Source: DASUCS01 sp041166385 (GTDB lineage: Bacteria; Actinomycetota; Acidimicrobiia; Acidimicrobiales; JACDCH01). Taken from it: a stretch of 64,000 bases of DNA. A program made the translations under genes and the position numbers. The stretch is from positions 20,203 through 84,202 of the forward strand of contig JBEEFW010000038.1 in assembly GCA_041166385.1 (NCBI GenBank), read 5' to 3'. Positions 15,195 to 23,276 of this stretch are shown in pieces (positions within the stretch are counted from its first letter, which is position 1; each line of letters starts with the position of its first letter). The notes under the pieces are model-generated. The model ran no database searches, had not been told where the DNA came from, and saw only the letters and a program-made list of their open reading frames with translations.

Positions 15195-16127
15195 TCAGGT
15201 TGCGGTGCGGCGGGTGACCGAGGAGCGGTAGGCGCCGGAGCGGGCCAGTAGGATCTTGTCGTCGGACAGCTCGATGCCGTCGGTGACCCGGGAGGGATCG
15301 AACACGAGCACATCGCCGTCCTGCTCACGATCGAAGGCCAGCGCGGTGATCTCGAGCTCACCGACTCGAACGCGCTCGCGGTCGTCGGGCCAGATCGCCG
15401 TCGGGTCGTCGATCGGATCGCCGTCCGCGGCCACCTCGAGATCGATGTAGAACACGGCCGGTCCCGACGCGAGCCGCTCTTCGAGCTCGTCGCGCAGGTA
15501 GTGCTCGCCGCGTGCCGCAGCCTCCTCGTCGCTGATCGACGCATCCCCGGTCGCGGGAACGAAGTGGTACCTGGCCGGCGTCACCCTGCCGTCGGTCGCG
15601 ACGAACTTGAACGCATGAATGGCGTGGTACGTGAGTGACGCGTAGCTCGCCGGCATCGGCAGGGTGATCGCCGCCGTCACCGCCGGAACGGTTTCCGGAT
15701 GCTCGCCGAGGAAGGCTCCGACCTTGGCCATGTCGGGCGCGCCCGTCTCCGGGTCGGGCCTCCGGGCGATGTTGAACTCGATCAAGTCCTCCGGCGTGCG
15801 CACGAAGAAGCAGGGCAGCGTGATGCCGATGACGTCGGTCGTCGTGCCGTCCTCGAGGTACAGCTTCAGCGCGATGCCGCGCGCGTCGCGAGTGGTGTCC
15901 GGCACCGTCGGGTCACCGCCGCCGTTCGAGAAGCGCACGTGGGCGCGTACCGGCTCGCCTCGGAAGTGCACCGCCCGGCTGATGGCCCCTGCTGCGGAAG
16001 TCGCCGTGAACGTCGCCGCGCACAGCACGCCTTTGGCATGAGCGGCGCGGTGGCCCGCGTGGACGCCGTAGGCACCGTTCAGCGCATCGACGAGCCGATC
16101 AGACAGATCCTCTTCGGTTCCCCCCAT
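15195..16127 (-). CDS. Catalase-related small haem protein (SrpA-like)
   Basis: A 310-residue member of the catalase-like superfamily, much shorter than true catalases. Recognisable catalase blocks in order are GVHAGHRAAHAKGVLCAATF (distal His region), VRFSNGGGDPTVPD, DARGIALKLY, PCFFVRTPEDLIEFN, YHAIHAFKFV and RYHFVPATGD (near the proximal side). Relatives act as haem peroxidases or fatty-acid-linked organic peroxidases rather than strong catalases. ATG 16127 was chosen because the family homology begins just after it and TAGAGT lies 7 nt upstream; a longer frame runs into the divergent gene. It converges on the amidohydrolase gene with a 5 bp gap. Confidence 0.87.
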   Translation of the reverse strand: MGGTEEDLSDRLVDALNGAYGVHAGHRAAHAKGVLCAATFTATSAAGAISRAVHFRGEPVRAHVRFSNGGGDPTVPDTTRDARGIALKLYLEDGTTTDVIGITLPCFFVRTPEDLIEFNIARRPDPETGAPDMAKVGAFLGEHPETVPAVTAAITLPMPASYASLTYHAIHAFKFVATDGRVTPARYHFVPATGDASISDEEAAARGEHYLRDELEERLASGPAVFYIDLEVAADGDPIDDPTAIWPDDRERVRVGELEITALAFDREQDGDVLVFDPSRVTDGIELSDDKILLARSGAYRSSVTRRTAT

Positions 16128-16134
16128 TGCGCGG

Positions 16135-16144
16135 ACTCTACGCT
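16135..16144. promoter_or_regulatory. Bidirectional promoter with back-to-back -10 boxes sharing TA
   Basis: ACTCTACGCT holds TACGCT rightward (8 nt before GTG 16153) and TAGAGT leftward (7 nt before ATG 16127). The central TA (16139-16140) belongs to both. The gap between the two start codons is only 25 bp, so both mRNAs should be leaderless. Confidence 0.6.
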
Positions 16145-16152
16145 CCTGCCCC

Positions 16153-17247
16153 GTGGCGCGGGTCGTGTTCCTCATCATCGACGCGCTGCCACCTCGGCAC
16201 GTGACGCCGAAGTTGATGCCGGCGCTCTCGGCGCTCGGTGATGAGGGCGGTTCGTCGGTCGGGCGGGCGGTGATGACGTCGGCCACCTATCCCAATCACG
16301 CCACCTTTGCCACAGGTGTCGACCCGCTCGTGCACGGGCTCGTGGCGAACTGGATCGTCGCCGGCGGTCAACCACGACCCGCGCAAGACGTCGGACCATC
16401 CGTGGCGACGATCTTCGACGCGTGCCGCGGCGCGGGCCGGTCCTCGGCCGCGATCGTCGGCGACCAGCACCTCATCCAGGTGATGGGCGCGCACACGGCC
16501 GACGAGCACTGGCCACCCGACGGCGTACTGCCCGACGACGTCGTCCGCGACGGGCACGGCTACGCGGCCGACCACGAAGTCCTGCCTCGGCTACTCCGCG
16601 TGCTCGACGGCGATCGGCCTGATCTCGTGGTGGGCCACCTCAACGAACCCGACACCGCGGCGCACGTCTACGGACCGGACAGCGAAGGGGCGTTCGAGTC
16701 GTACCGCGCCGCCGACGCGTCGATCGCGAGCATCGTCGAGGCACTGCGGCCGACGTGGAGCGACACCGTGCTCATCGTCGTCAGCGACCACGATCAAGAG
16801 GAGGTCGACCAGGAGATCGCGCTCCACCGAGCCGCCGCGACCGCGGGGCTCCCCCTCCTGTGCCTCCCAGAGGGCACCGCGGCGATCGTGTGGGGCGAAG
16901 ACGAAACGAACGGCGCGTGGCTCGACCGCATCGAGGGTGTCGCCGGCCACCGTCAACTCTGGCCAGAAGCGCGGCTCGTGTGGAGTGAGCCCCGCTACAG
17001 CTTCCGTCCCCCGGCACCCTTTCGGCAGGAAGTCGCTGACCTCGGCGCCCATGGTGGAGTGCGCACACGCGCCCAGGTTGCGGTCGTCGCCGGCGGGGAT
17101 CAGCACGCGATCGCGCTCGCCGGGTCGTTGAACGAGCGCCCTCAGATCGAGGCGACTGAATGGGCTCCGACGGTGGCCGAACTGCTCAACATCGAACGGA
17201 GCCGGTTGAGCAACGCAATGGGGTCGTCGCTCGTCCCGAAGACGTAG
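16153..17247 (+). CDS. Alkaline-phosphatase-superfamily (type I phosphodiesterase/nucleotide pyrophosphatase) enzyme
   Basis: A 364-residue metallohydrolase. Metal ligands and nucleophile are in the expected order: Asp10 in FLIIDALPP, Thr45 in SATYPNHATFATG, Asp and His in NEPDTAAHVYGP, Asp-His in VVSDHDQEEV, and His in LGAHGG. The closing WAPTVAELLNI matches the family's C-terminal motif. No signal peptide is present, so it is probably cytoplasmic. The substrate (nucleotide, phospholipid or phosphonate ester) cannot be read. Start is GTG 16153, 8 nt after a -10 box shared with the divergent catalase-like gene. Its last 106 bp overlap the end of the convergent monooxygenase gene. Confidence 0.85.
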   Translation: MARVVFLIIDALPPRHVTPKLMPALSALGDEGGSSVGRAVMTSATYPNHATFATGVDPLVHGLVANWIVAGGQPRPAQDVGPSVATIFDACRGAGRSSAAIVGDQHLIQVMGAHTADEHWPPDGVLPDDVVRDGHGYAADHEVLPRLLRVLDGDRPDLVVGHLNEPDTAAHVYGPDSEGAFESYRAADASIASIVEALRPTWSDTVLIVVSDHDQEEVDQEIALHRAAATAGLPLLCLPEGTAAIVWGEDETNGAWLDRIEGVAGHRQLWPEARLVWSEPRYSFRPPAPFRQEVADLGAHGGVRTRAQVAVVAGGDQHAIALAGSLNERPQIEATEWAPTVAELLNIERSRLSNAMGSSLVPKT

Positions 17248-18560
17248 CCGTCCGGACGGACGACCACCGCGCCGTCCGCAGTGCTCGACCGCACGACCTG
17301 ACCGCCGATCGAGCGCCACCACTCGCTCACCTCGTCGGACAACACGGGCTCGCCGCGCATCCGCAACTCGAACGCGCCGCTTGCATCCGGCACGCGCCCT
17401 CCCCCGCCGTCGGCGATGACCCCGGTCGTGAGCCCGGGCATCTCGCTCCGACCGGGCTGCTGCGCGTCGGGATCCAACATCATCGCGTCGCGCGATGCCG
17501 CCACGTCCGGGTCGGTCGTCTGCAGCAACGCACCCAGCGCGACGGCGGTCTCGATGATCGACAGCACGTGCGGGCTCCGCTCCGCCTCGTAGGAGTCAAG
17601 GAGCTCGTCGCCCGCGAGCCCCTGCTGCACGAGCGCAAGCTTCCACACGAGGTTGTGCGCGTCACGTACACCCGAACACATGCCCTGCCCGAGGAACGGT
17701 GGCATCTGATGTGCGGCATCGCCGGCGAGGAAGACTCGTCGGTCGCGCCACGGACTCGCGAGGACCGCGTGAAACGTGTACACGACGGCGCGGACGACCT
17801 CGATATCGTCAGGCTGCACCCACGGCGCCAGCAACTCCTCGATGCGCGCCGGTTGCTCCATCGCGGCGGCGTCCTCGCCCGGCAGCAACATGAACTCCCA
17901 GCGGCGGTGAGCGCCGCTCATCGGGATGAACGTCGTCGGCCGCGCCGGATCGCAGATCTGTTGGACAAGCGTCGGCAGCTCGACCGTCCGCCGCAGCAGG
18001 GTGTCGACCACGAGCCACGGCTGGTCGAACTGCAGATCCTTCACACCCATGCCCGCCTGCTTGCGCACGATGCTGCGCGCTCCATCGGCGCCGATGAGGT
18101 AGCGCGCCCGCACGACTCGTTCGGTGCCGGCCTCGAGGTCTCGGACGGTCACGGCGACGTGATCGTCGTGTTGTTCAAAGCCCACGACCTCGTGCGCGAG
18201 GTGCACCTCGACCTGCGGCTGACGATCGACCCCTGCTCGCAGGGCGCGCTCGAGGTCGGGTTGGTAGAACATCCAGCCTTGCCCGTCCAGCGCGTCGAAG
18301 CGCAACAACGCCACCCCGTCGGCGTTGATGAAATGCATGCCCTCGACCGCCGCGCATGCGGGCAACACGTCGTCGGCGACGCCGAGCTGCTGCAGCACGC
18401 GCATGATCTCGGCGTCCATGTGCGCAGCACGGGGCAGGTGGTACACGGACGTCGTCGACTCGAACACGGCGGTGCGGAGCCCCGCCTGGCCGAGCAGCCC
18501 GGCGGCCACCGCGCCGACCGGCCCGTAGCCGACGACGATTGCGTCGAGCACCTCGGTCAA
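17142..18560 (-). CDS. FAD-dependent aromatic-ring monooxygenase (MhpA/PHBH type)
   Basis: A 472-residue group A flavin hydroxylase that would use NAD(P)H and oxygen to hydroxylate a phenolic ring. The FAD GxGxxG is GYGPVGAVAAG near residue 12, the DG motif is GADGARSIVRKQ, and the GD motif is VFLAGDAAHQMPPFLGQGM. The ending with GAVVVRPDGYVFG matches the thioredoxin-like C-terminal domain of MhpA-type enzymes. TTG 18560 is the likely start because TTGA overlaps the stop of the preceding gene; GTG 18551 is the alternative. It is the last gene of the tetR-led operon. Its 3' end overlaps the opposite gene by 106 bp. Confidence 0.9.
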   Translation of the reverse strand: MTEVLDAIVVGYGPVGAVAAGLLGQAGLRTAVFESTTSVYHLPRAAHMDAEIMRVLQQLGVADDVLPACAAVEGMHFINADGVALLRFDALDGQGWMFYQPDLERALRAGVDRQPQVEVHLAHEVVGFEQHDDHVAVTVRDLEAGTERVVRARYLIGADGARSIVRKQAGMGVKDLQFDQPWLVVDTLLRRTVELPTLVQQICDPARPTTFIPMSGAHRRWEFMLLPGEDAAAMEQPARIEELLAPWVQPDDIEVVRAVVYTFHAVLASPWRDRRVFLAGDAAHQMPPFLGQGMCSGVRDAHNLVWKLALVQQGLAGDELLDSYEAERSPHVLSIIETAVALGALLQTTDPDVAASRDAMMLDPDAQQPGRSEMPGLTTGVIADGGGGRVPDASGAFELRMRGEPVLSDEVSEWWRSIGGQVVRSSTADGAVVVRPDGYVFGTSDDPIALLNRLRSMLSSSATVGAHSVASI

Positions 18561-19474
18561 CGGGAGCCGGTGGCCATCAGCGCGCCGAGGTCTTCGGGCT
18601 CGATGAACGACGCGGGCACGGGCGGTCCCCACGAGACGATGGCGCGCATGTCGGCGAAATCCTCGGCCTTCCAGAGCTCGTCGTCGACGATGACATCGAG
18701 ATCGCTGGCGTACTCGGCGAAGTTGCCGGCCGGGTCGCGCAGGTACCAGAAGAAGTTCGATCCGATGTGATGGCGGCCCATTCCCCACACGTGCCGGGAG
18801 GGATCGGCGCCGACCATGCGGGCGCCGCCGCGGCCGACTTCGTCGACATCGTCGACCATCCACGACGTGTGGTGCAGGAAGGTGACGGGCGCGCCTTGCA
18901 CGAGCACGTTGTGATGATCGGTCGAGCAGCGCATGAACGCGCCGACACCGGGGACGCGATCGCTCACCTTGAAGCCGAGGCCATTGGTGAAGAACCGTTG
19001 CGAGGCGTCGGCATCGGTCGAGCCGATCACCACGTGCGAGAGCCGCCGCGGGCGCACGACGTTCTCACGCAGCACAGCATCGGCCCGCTCGCCAGTCCGT
19101 TCCGTGCGGCCAGGCGCGTTGAACACCTCGGCGGGCGTCGATGTGGCCTCGATTCGTGGCGCGATCGACACGGTGATGGCGGTGCTCGTGGTTGGCTCGA
19201 GCGCGTGCAGCCCGTCGTCGTCGCGTGACGACGTGACGCCGATGGCCGCCAGCGACGACGCAATGCGGTCGAGGTCATCGGGATCGTCGGCGCCGAGGCC
19301 GAGCTGTTGCAGACCGCGTCGGTCGGCGGGCACCAGTCGGAGCTGTTCGCCGCCGTCCGTCGTCGCAAACCGACCGCCCCCGAGGTCGTCCAACCCGAAG
19401 TCGCGATAGAACGCGGCAGCCGCGTCGACGTCGGGCACGCCGACGGTGATCGTCGTGAGCCGGTGCAGCGCCAT
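18557..19474 (-). CDS. Type I extradiol ring-cleavage dioxygenase-like (VOC) protein
   Basis: A 305-residue two-module vicinal-oxygen-chelate protein. The N-terminal module is degenerate. The C-terminal module keeps the iron-binding set of extradiol dioxygenases: His in RLSHVVIGS, His in FLHHTSWMVDDVDE, and Glu in GNFAEYASD. The segment RHVWGMGRHHIGSNFFWYLRDP carries the conserved catalytic-pocket His/Tyr region. With the upstream FAH-family gene and the downstream hydroxylase it forms a hydroxylation and meta-cleavage set. Start ATG 19474 overlaps the previous stop by one base; its own stop overlaps the hydroxylase TTG start. Confidence 0.87.
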   Translation of the reverse strand: MALHRLTTITVGVPDVDAAAAFYRDFGLDDLGGGRFATTDGGEQLRLVPADRRGLQQLGLGADDPDDLDRIASSLAAIGVTSSRDDDGLHALEPTTSTAITVSIAPRIEATSTPAEVFNAPGRTERTGERADAVLRENVVRPRRLSHVVIGSTDADASQRFFTNGLGFKVSDRVPGVGAFMRCSTDHHNVLVQGAPVTFLHHTSWMVDDVDEVGRGGARMVGADPSRHVWGMGRHHIGSNFFWYLRDPAGNFAEYASDLDVIVDDELWKAEDFADMRAIVSWGPPVPASFIEPEDLGALMATGSR

Positions 19475-19881
19475 CAGCCCGTGGTCTCGAGGTAGGCGCC
19501 GTACGTGCGCTGGGCCGTGATCTCGATGATGACCCGATCGACAGCGGCGAGGGCTTCGTCGGTCTGCGGGTCCACCGGTTGGCCGAGCACGTGGGAGAAG
19601 ACGCGCGCGGTGATGTCCCCGATGCCGGAGCGAAGGACGGTGGCCGGGCCTTCGACCGTCACGAACGGAAACGGCTTCGCCATTCCCTGCACGCACAACG
19701 ACGCCCGCCCCGTCCGCTCCACGTCGCGCGCCTTGCCGCGCTTCGATTCGGTGGAGATGAGAAGACGATCGCCGTCGCGCAGGTAGTACACGGTGGAGAG
19801 GCGCGGCTGGCCGTCCTTGCGGACGGTCCCCATCACGCCGACCGGGATCTCGTCGATGAACGCTTCGATGGCGGCGTCCAT
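19474..19881 (-). CDS. PPOX-class split-barrel flavin/F420 protein
   Basis: A 135-residue pyridoxamine-phosphate-oxidase-like split barrel: IPVGVMGTVRKDGQPRLSTV, then YLRDGDRLLISTESKRGKARD, then VTVEGPATVL. The pattern resembles the actinobacterial PPOX group that binds F420 or FMN and includes small reductases. Its place between FAH and the ring-cleavage enzyme suggests reduction of a catabolic intermediate, but that is only inferred. Start and stop each overlap a neighbour by a few bases. Confidence 0.85.
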   Translation of the reverse strand: MDAAIEAFIDEIPVGVMGTVRKDGQPRLSTVYYLRDGDRLLISTESKRGKARDVERTGRASLCVQGMAKPFPFVTVEGPATVLRSGIGDITARVFSHVLGQPVDPQTDEALAAVDRVIIEITAQRTYGAYLETTG

Positions 19882-20753
19882 CAGTCGAGCCCGATCGCGG
19901 TCTCGGCGGGTTCGTCGATAACGGGGTTCTCGAGCACGCCGATGCCCTCGATCTCGATGCGCACGACGTCGCCGGCCTTCAGGAGGCCCGGCGGCTTCAT
20001 GGCGATGCCGACGCCCGCGGGCGTGCCCGTCGAGATCACATCGCCGGGCTCGAGCGTGAACGCCGTCGACAGGTGCTCGACCATGTCGAAGCAGTCGTAG
20101 ATGAGGTCGTCGGTCCTGCCGTCCTGCCGCAGCTCGTCGTTGACCCATGTACGCAGCGACAGGCGATGCGGATCACCGAGCTCGTCGGGCGTGACCACCC
20201 ACGGACCGAGTGGACCGTGCGTGTCGAACGACTTGCCCATCGTCATCGTGGGCGTGCGCACCTGCCAGTCGCGCACGCTCACGTCGTTGCAGATGGTGTA
20301 GCCGGCGATCACTTCGGCGGCACGCGACGCCGGAACATGCCGGCAACGCCGCCCGATGACGAACGCGAGCTCGCCTTCGTAGTCGACGACACTCGACGCC
20401 TTCGGAATGTGGATCGGTTCGCCATTGCCGATCGCGCACGTCGACTGCTTGTTGAACCACAGCTGGAACGCCGGTGCGTCCATCCCCGACTCGGCGACGT
20501 GCTTCGCGTAGTTGAGCCCGATGGCGAGGAACTTCGGGGGACGCAGCACCGGCGAGTGGAGCACGGCGTCGCTGAGGGCGACGCGCGGCGCACCCTCCAC
20601 CGCTCCCGCAACCTCGTCGAGGAGCCCCGCGGCCAGCACGGCCCCGAGATCGGGCCCGAGCCGGTTGTCGGCCGTCGTGACGTCGGCGATCTCGTCGCCG
20701 TCGACGACGCCGAGATGCGAGCCGGCGCTCGTGGCGAATGTGACAAGCCTCAT
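19881..20753 (-). CDS. Fumarylacetoacetate hydrolase (FAH) family protein
   Basis: A 290-residue FAH-fold enzyme. The metal ligands are visible: Glu and Glu in VVDYEGELAFVIG and Asp in YTICNDVSVRDWQ. KFLAIGLNYAKHVAESG, GKSFDTHGPLGPWVV and LEPGDVISTGTPAGVG are classic family blocks. Such proteins hydrolyse acylpyruvates, or hydrate or decarboxylate meta-cleavage products, which fits the extradiol dioxygenase two genes downstream. The start overlaps the tetR stop by 4 bp. Exact reaction not determined. Confidence 0.92.
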   Translation of the reverse strand: MRLVTFATSAGSHLGVVDGDEIADVTTADNRLGPDLGAVLAAGLLDEVAGAVEGAPRVALSDAVLHSPVLRPPKFLAIGLNYAKHVAESGMDAPAFQLWFNKQSTCAIGNGEPIHIPKASSVVDYEGELAFVIGRRCRHVPASRAAEVIAGYTICNDVSVRDWQVRTPTMTMGKSFDTHGPLGPWVVTPDELGDPHRLSLRTWVNDELRQDGRTDDLIYDCFDMVEHLSTAFTLEPGDVISTGTPAGVGIAMKPPGLLKAGDVVRIEIEGIGVLENPVIDEPAETAIGLD

Positions 20754-21364
20754 GGCAGCCTCCTGTTGGCGATCTCCGCTGCTTCTTCTTCGGGTAAACC
20801 GAGGAGCACGAGCACCGACGCCGCGGTGTGAGCGTCGGCCGTCCGGCCGAGCTCGCCGCGCAACTTCGCCCGCAACACCGCGAACACCGAGCCGCCGATC
20901 ATGTGCACGACAACCGCGACACGCTCGGGCGAGAACCGTCCGGCCTGCACCCCGCGCTTCACGTCGCGCGTCATGCGCTGGCGCAAGGCGTTCCACAATT
21001 CGTCGTCGGCCGACAGGCCTACTTGCACGATGAAGCCGGCGAACACCGGGTCGTCGTGCACGATGCCGAGCGAGTGGCGTATGGCAACCGCCATCACCTC
21101 GGCGGGGTCGTCGAGCTGCGCGGTCAGTGCGTCGTTGGCTTCGGCGAGATGTTCGATGGCCTCGACGATGACGGCGCGCACGATGGCGTCCTTCGTCTCG
21201 AAGTAGCCGTAGAAGGTGCCGAAGCCGACCTCCGCCCGGTCGGTGACATCGGCGATCGTGACGGCGTCGAAGCCGCCCTCTCCGATCAGCTCGCGGGCGG
21301 CCTGCAGGAGGCGGGCCCGGGTGGCGGTGCGCTTAGTCTCACGGCGTCCCGTGACGGTGGCCAT
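20750..21364 (-). CDS. TetR-family transcriptional regulator
   Basis: A 204-residue one-component regulator. The N-terminal helix-turn-helix reads TRARLLQAARELIGEGGFDA, VTIADVTDRAEVGFGTFYGYF, a standard TetR signature with the recognition helix near residues 38-50. The C-terminal half is the ligand-binding helical bundle. It is the first gene of the coupled operon with the FAH, PPOX, VOC and monooxygenase genes, so it probably represses its own operon until an aromatic or acyl inducer binds. Two adjacent inverted repeats (21390-21422) with AATCGG half-sites precede it. Confidence 0.93.
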   Translation of the reverse strand: MATVTGRRETKRTATRARLLQAARELIGEGGFDAVTIADVTDRAEVGFGTFYGYFETKDAIVRAVIVEAIEHLAEANDALTAQLDDPAEVMAVAIRHSLGIVHDDPVFAGFIVQVGLSADDELWNALRQRMTRDVKRGVQAGRFSPERVAVVVHMIGGSVFAVLRAKLRGELGRTADAHTAASVLVLLGLPEEEAAEIANRRLP

Positions 21365-21389
21365 CGCCGGTCACCGTTGCACGAGAAAT

Positions 21390-21422
21390 CCGATCTGTCA
21401 ATCGGTTTCGATTCATGAATCG
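21390..21422. promoter_or_regulatory. Candidate TetR operators over the tetR-operon promoter
   Basis: Two inverted repeats share AATCGG-like half-sites: CCGAT-N6-ATCGG (21390-21405) and the perfect palindrome CGATTCATGAATCG (21409-21422). The first overlaps a leftward consensus -35 (TTGACA, 21401 to 21396). They lie 26-58 bp upstream of the tetR start, as expected for autorepression. A clear -10 was not seen. Confidence 0.55.
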
Positions 21423-21640
21423 GAAATCTGCTGGGCGGCGGCGAGCGCGGCCTCGAGCGTCATCCCTCCCTTGGCGGCCAACCAGCACGTGATGGGCGCC
21501 GCCTGCCGCGCCGACGCGTGGGCGGCGATGGCCGCGAGCGCGAGCAGATCGTCGATCTCCTGACCGGTCGGCGGGTCGACCCCTGCCGCGGTCGCGAAGG
21601 CTCGGCACCACTGCGTGACTTCGTCAGGCACGTCGCTCAT
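21413..21640 (-). CDS. Small DUF6457-like protein
   Basis: A 75-residue protein: EVTQWCRAFATAAGV, then EIDDLLALAAIAAHASARQA, then APITCWLAAKGGMTLEAALA. The pattern of a Trp-containing helix, an LxLAxxxAH helix, R-x-A-AP and a final small-residue helix resembles the actinobacterial DUF6457 domain, whose role is unknown. GGAGAGG lies 5 nt before the ATG, deciding the start against a longer frame that runs through the upstream palindromic element. Its stop codon overlaps the candidate TetR operator. Confidence 0.7.
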   Translation of the reverse strand: MSDVPDEVTQWCRAFATAAGVDPPTGQEIDDLLALAAIAAHASARQAAPITCWLAAKGGMTLEAALAAAQQISDS

Positions 21641-21653
21641 CGACCTCTCCTTC

Positions 21654-21694
21654 TTGCGTCGCCTGACCACCGTATGAGGGGTTTGCCGACGCAA
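21654..21694. repeat. 41-bp palindromic element, copy 3, in a divergent intergenic region
   Basis: Arms TTGCGTCG (21654-21661) and CGACGCAA (21687-21694) enclose the conserved centre TGACCACCGTATGAGGGG. It lies between the DUF6457-like gene (start 21640, leftward) and the acyl-CoA synthetase gene (start 21727, rightward), ending 18 bp before the -10 box of the latter, so it may affect that promoter. Confidence 0.8.
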
Positions 21695-21712
21695 TTTCGT
21701 CCGAGGCATCAC

Positions 21713-21718
21713 TACCAT
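21713..21718 (+). promoter_or_regulatory. Putative leaderless -10 box of the acyl-CoA synthetase gene
   Basis: TACCAT lies 8 nt before GTG 21727; no ribosome-binding site intervenes. Confidence 0.4.
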
Positions 21719-21726
21719 GCGGCGCC

Positions 21727-23274
21727 GTGACGCTCACGGGGGACGAGCTCATCGACAAGGGCATGGCCACTGCGGTGTATGCGGCGGCGAACCCCGAGCG
21801 CATGGCGGTGCTGTCGCAATACGGCGATCGCACCTTCCGGGAGCTGAACGAGCGCACCAATCAACTCGTGCGTGCGCTGCGGCAACTCGGCGCGGGCCAT
21901 GGCGACACCGTCGCACTTGCGTGCCGCAACCGGCCCGAGTTCATCGAGGTGTACGAGGCCGCGCTGCGGGGTGGCTTCAGGCTCACGCCGATCAACTGGC
22001 ACCTCACCGCAGAGGAGATCGCCTACATCGTCGACGACAGCGGTGCCGTGGTGCTCATCGGTGATGCGTTCTTCGCCGACACGCTGTTTGCCACGGCGAA
22101 GTTGCTCACCGGATCGCCGGCATTGCTCGCACTCGGCGGCGACATCGACGGCTTCGCGTCCTACGACGACGCCCTCGCCGCACAGGACGCGACGAACATC
22201 GACGACCCTGAGCCCGGCGGAGCGATGCTCTACACGTCGGGTACGACGGGCCGACCCAAGGGTGTCCGCCGGGCGATGGGGCTCGCCCCCGGGCTGTACC
22301 GGTTGCACTCGCGCAACTCGCCCCACGCGGGCGACACGAATCGCTCGCTGGTGACCGGCCCGCTGTATCACGCCGCTCCCCTGTCGATCTCGCTGACGGC
22401 GCCGCTGGCCGCCGGGCTCGGACTCGTCTTGATGGACGCCTGGACGCCCGAGGAAACTCTGCGGCTGATCGAGCAGCACGGCATCACGCACACGCATCTC
22501 GTGCCGATCATGTTCCACCGCCTGCTGTCACTCGACGATGACGTGAGGCAGCGGTACGACGTGTCGTCGCTCAAGCTCGTGCTCCATGGCGCGGCGCCGT
22601 GTCCGGTCGACGTCAAGCGGCGGATGATCGAGTGGTGGGGCCCGGTCATCGAGGAGTACTACGCCGCCACCGAGGGCGGGGGTACGTACATCAACTCGAA
22701 GGAGTGGCTCGAGCGCCCGGGCAGCGTCGGCAAGGCCAACGCGGGCAGCACGGTCGTCGTGCGAACTGAAGCCGGCGAGCTCGCGGCTCCCGGCGACGTC
22801 GGCAGTGTGTGGTTCAAGCGCTCGGAGATCGAACCGTTCGAGTACCACCGCGATCCCGAGAAGACGGCGAGCGTGCACGACGGTGAGCTCTTCACCCTCG
22901 GCGACATGGGCTACATGGACGAGGACGGCTACCTGTTCCTCACCGGCCGCACTGCGGAACTCATCATCTCTGGCGGCGTGAACATCTATCCCGCCGAGAT
23001 CGACGCCGTGCTGCTCGAGCACCCCGCGGTGCGTGACGTCGCGTGCGTCGGCATCCCGAACGACGAGTGGGGCGAGGAGGTGAAGGCGGTCGTCGAGGTG
23101 CGCGATGGCTACGACGCCGGCGACGAGTTGGCGCGCGAGTTGGTGGCGTTCTGTCGCGACCGGCTCGCGCACTTCAAGTGCCCGCACACCGTGGACTTCG
23201 TCGACGACCTCCCCCGCTTCGACACCGGCAAGATCTACCGCCGCCTCGTTCGCGATCGGTACTGGCCGGCATAA
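21727..23274 (+). CDS. Acyl-CoA synthetase (AMP-forming, FadD-like)
   Basis: A 515-residue ANL-superfamily ligase that activates a carboxylic acid to its CoA thioester via an acyl-AMP. The P-loop is MLYTSGTTGRPKGV. The A5 region is YYAATEGGGTYI, the A7 motif GDMGYMDEDGYLFLTGR, the A8 hinge ELIISGGVNIYPAEID, and the A10 lysine is in FDTGKIYRR. All catalytic motifs are intact. Fatty, steroid-side-chain or aromatic acids are possible; the surrounding acyl-CoA and ring-cleavage genes point to catabolism. Start GTG 21727. Confidence 0.93.
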   Translation: MTLTGDELIDKGMATAVYAAANPERMAVLSQYGDRTFRELNERTNQLVRALRQLGAGHGDTVALACRNRPEFIEVYEAALRGGFRLTPINWHLTAEEIAYIVDDSGAVVLIGDAFFADTLFATAKLLTGSPALLALGGDIDGFASYDDALAAQDATNIDDPEPGGAMLYTSGTTGRPKGVRRAMGLAPGLYRLHSRNSPHAGDTNRSLVTGPLYHAAPLSISLTAPLAAGLGLVLMDAWTPEETLRLIEQHGITHTHLVPIMFHRLLSLDDDVRQRYDVSSLKLVLHGAAPCPVDVKRRMIEWWGPVIEEYYAATEGGGTYINSKEWLERPGSVGKANAGSTVVVRTEAGELAAPGDVGSVWFKRSEIEPFEYHRDPEKTASVHDGELFTLGDMGYMDEDGYLFLTGRTAELIISGGVNIYPAEIDAVLLEHPAVRDVACVGIPNDEWGEEVKAVVEVRDGYDAGDELARELVAFCRDRLAHFKCPHTVDFVDDLPRFDTGKIYRRLVRDRYWPA

Positions 23275-23276
23275 CA

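Noticed and set aside
17160..18770. 536-residue rightward frame opposite the monooxygenase
   Set aside because: Its composition is Arg/His-rich shadow sequence; the leftward protein has all flavin-hydroxylase motifs.
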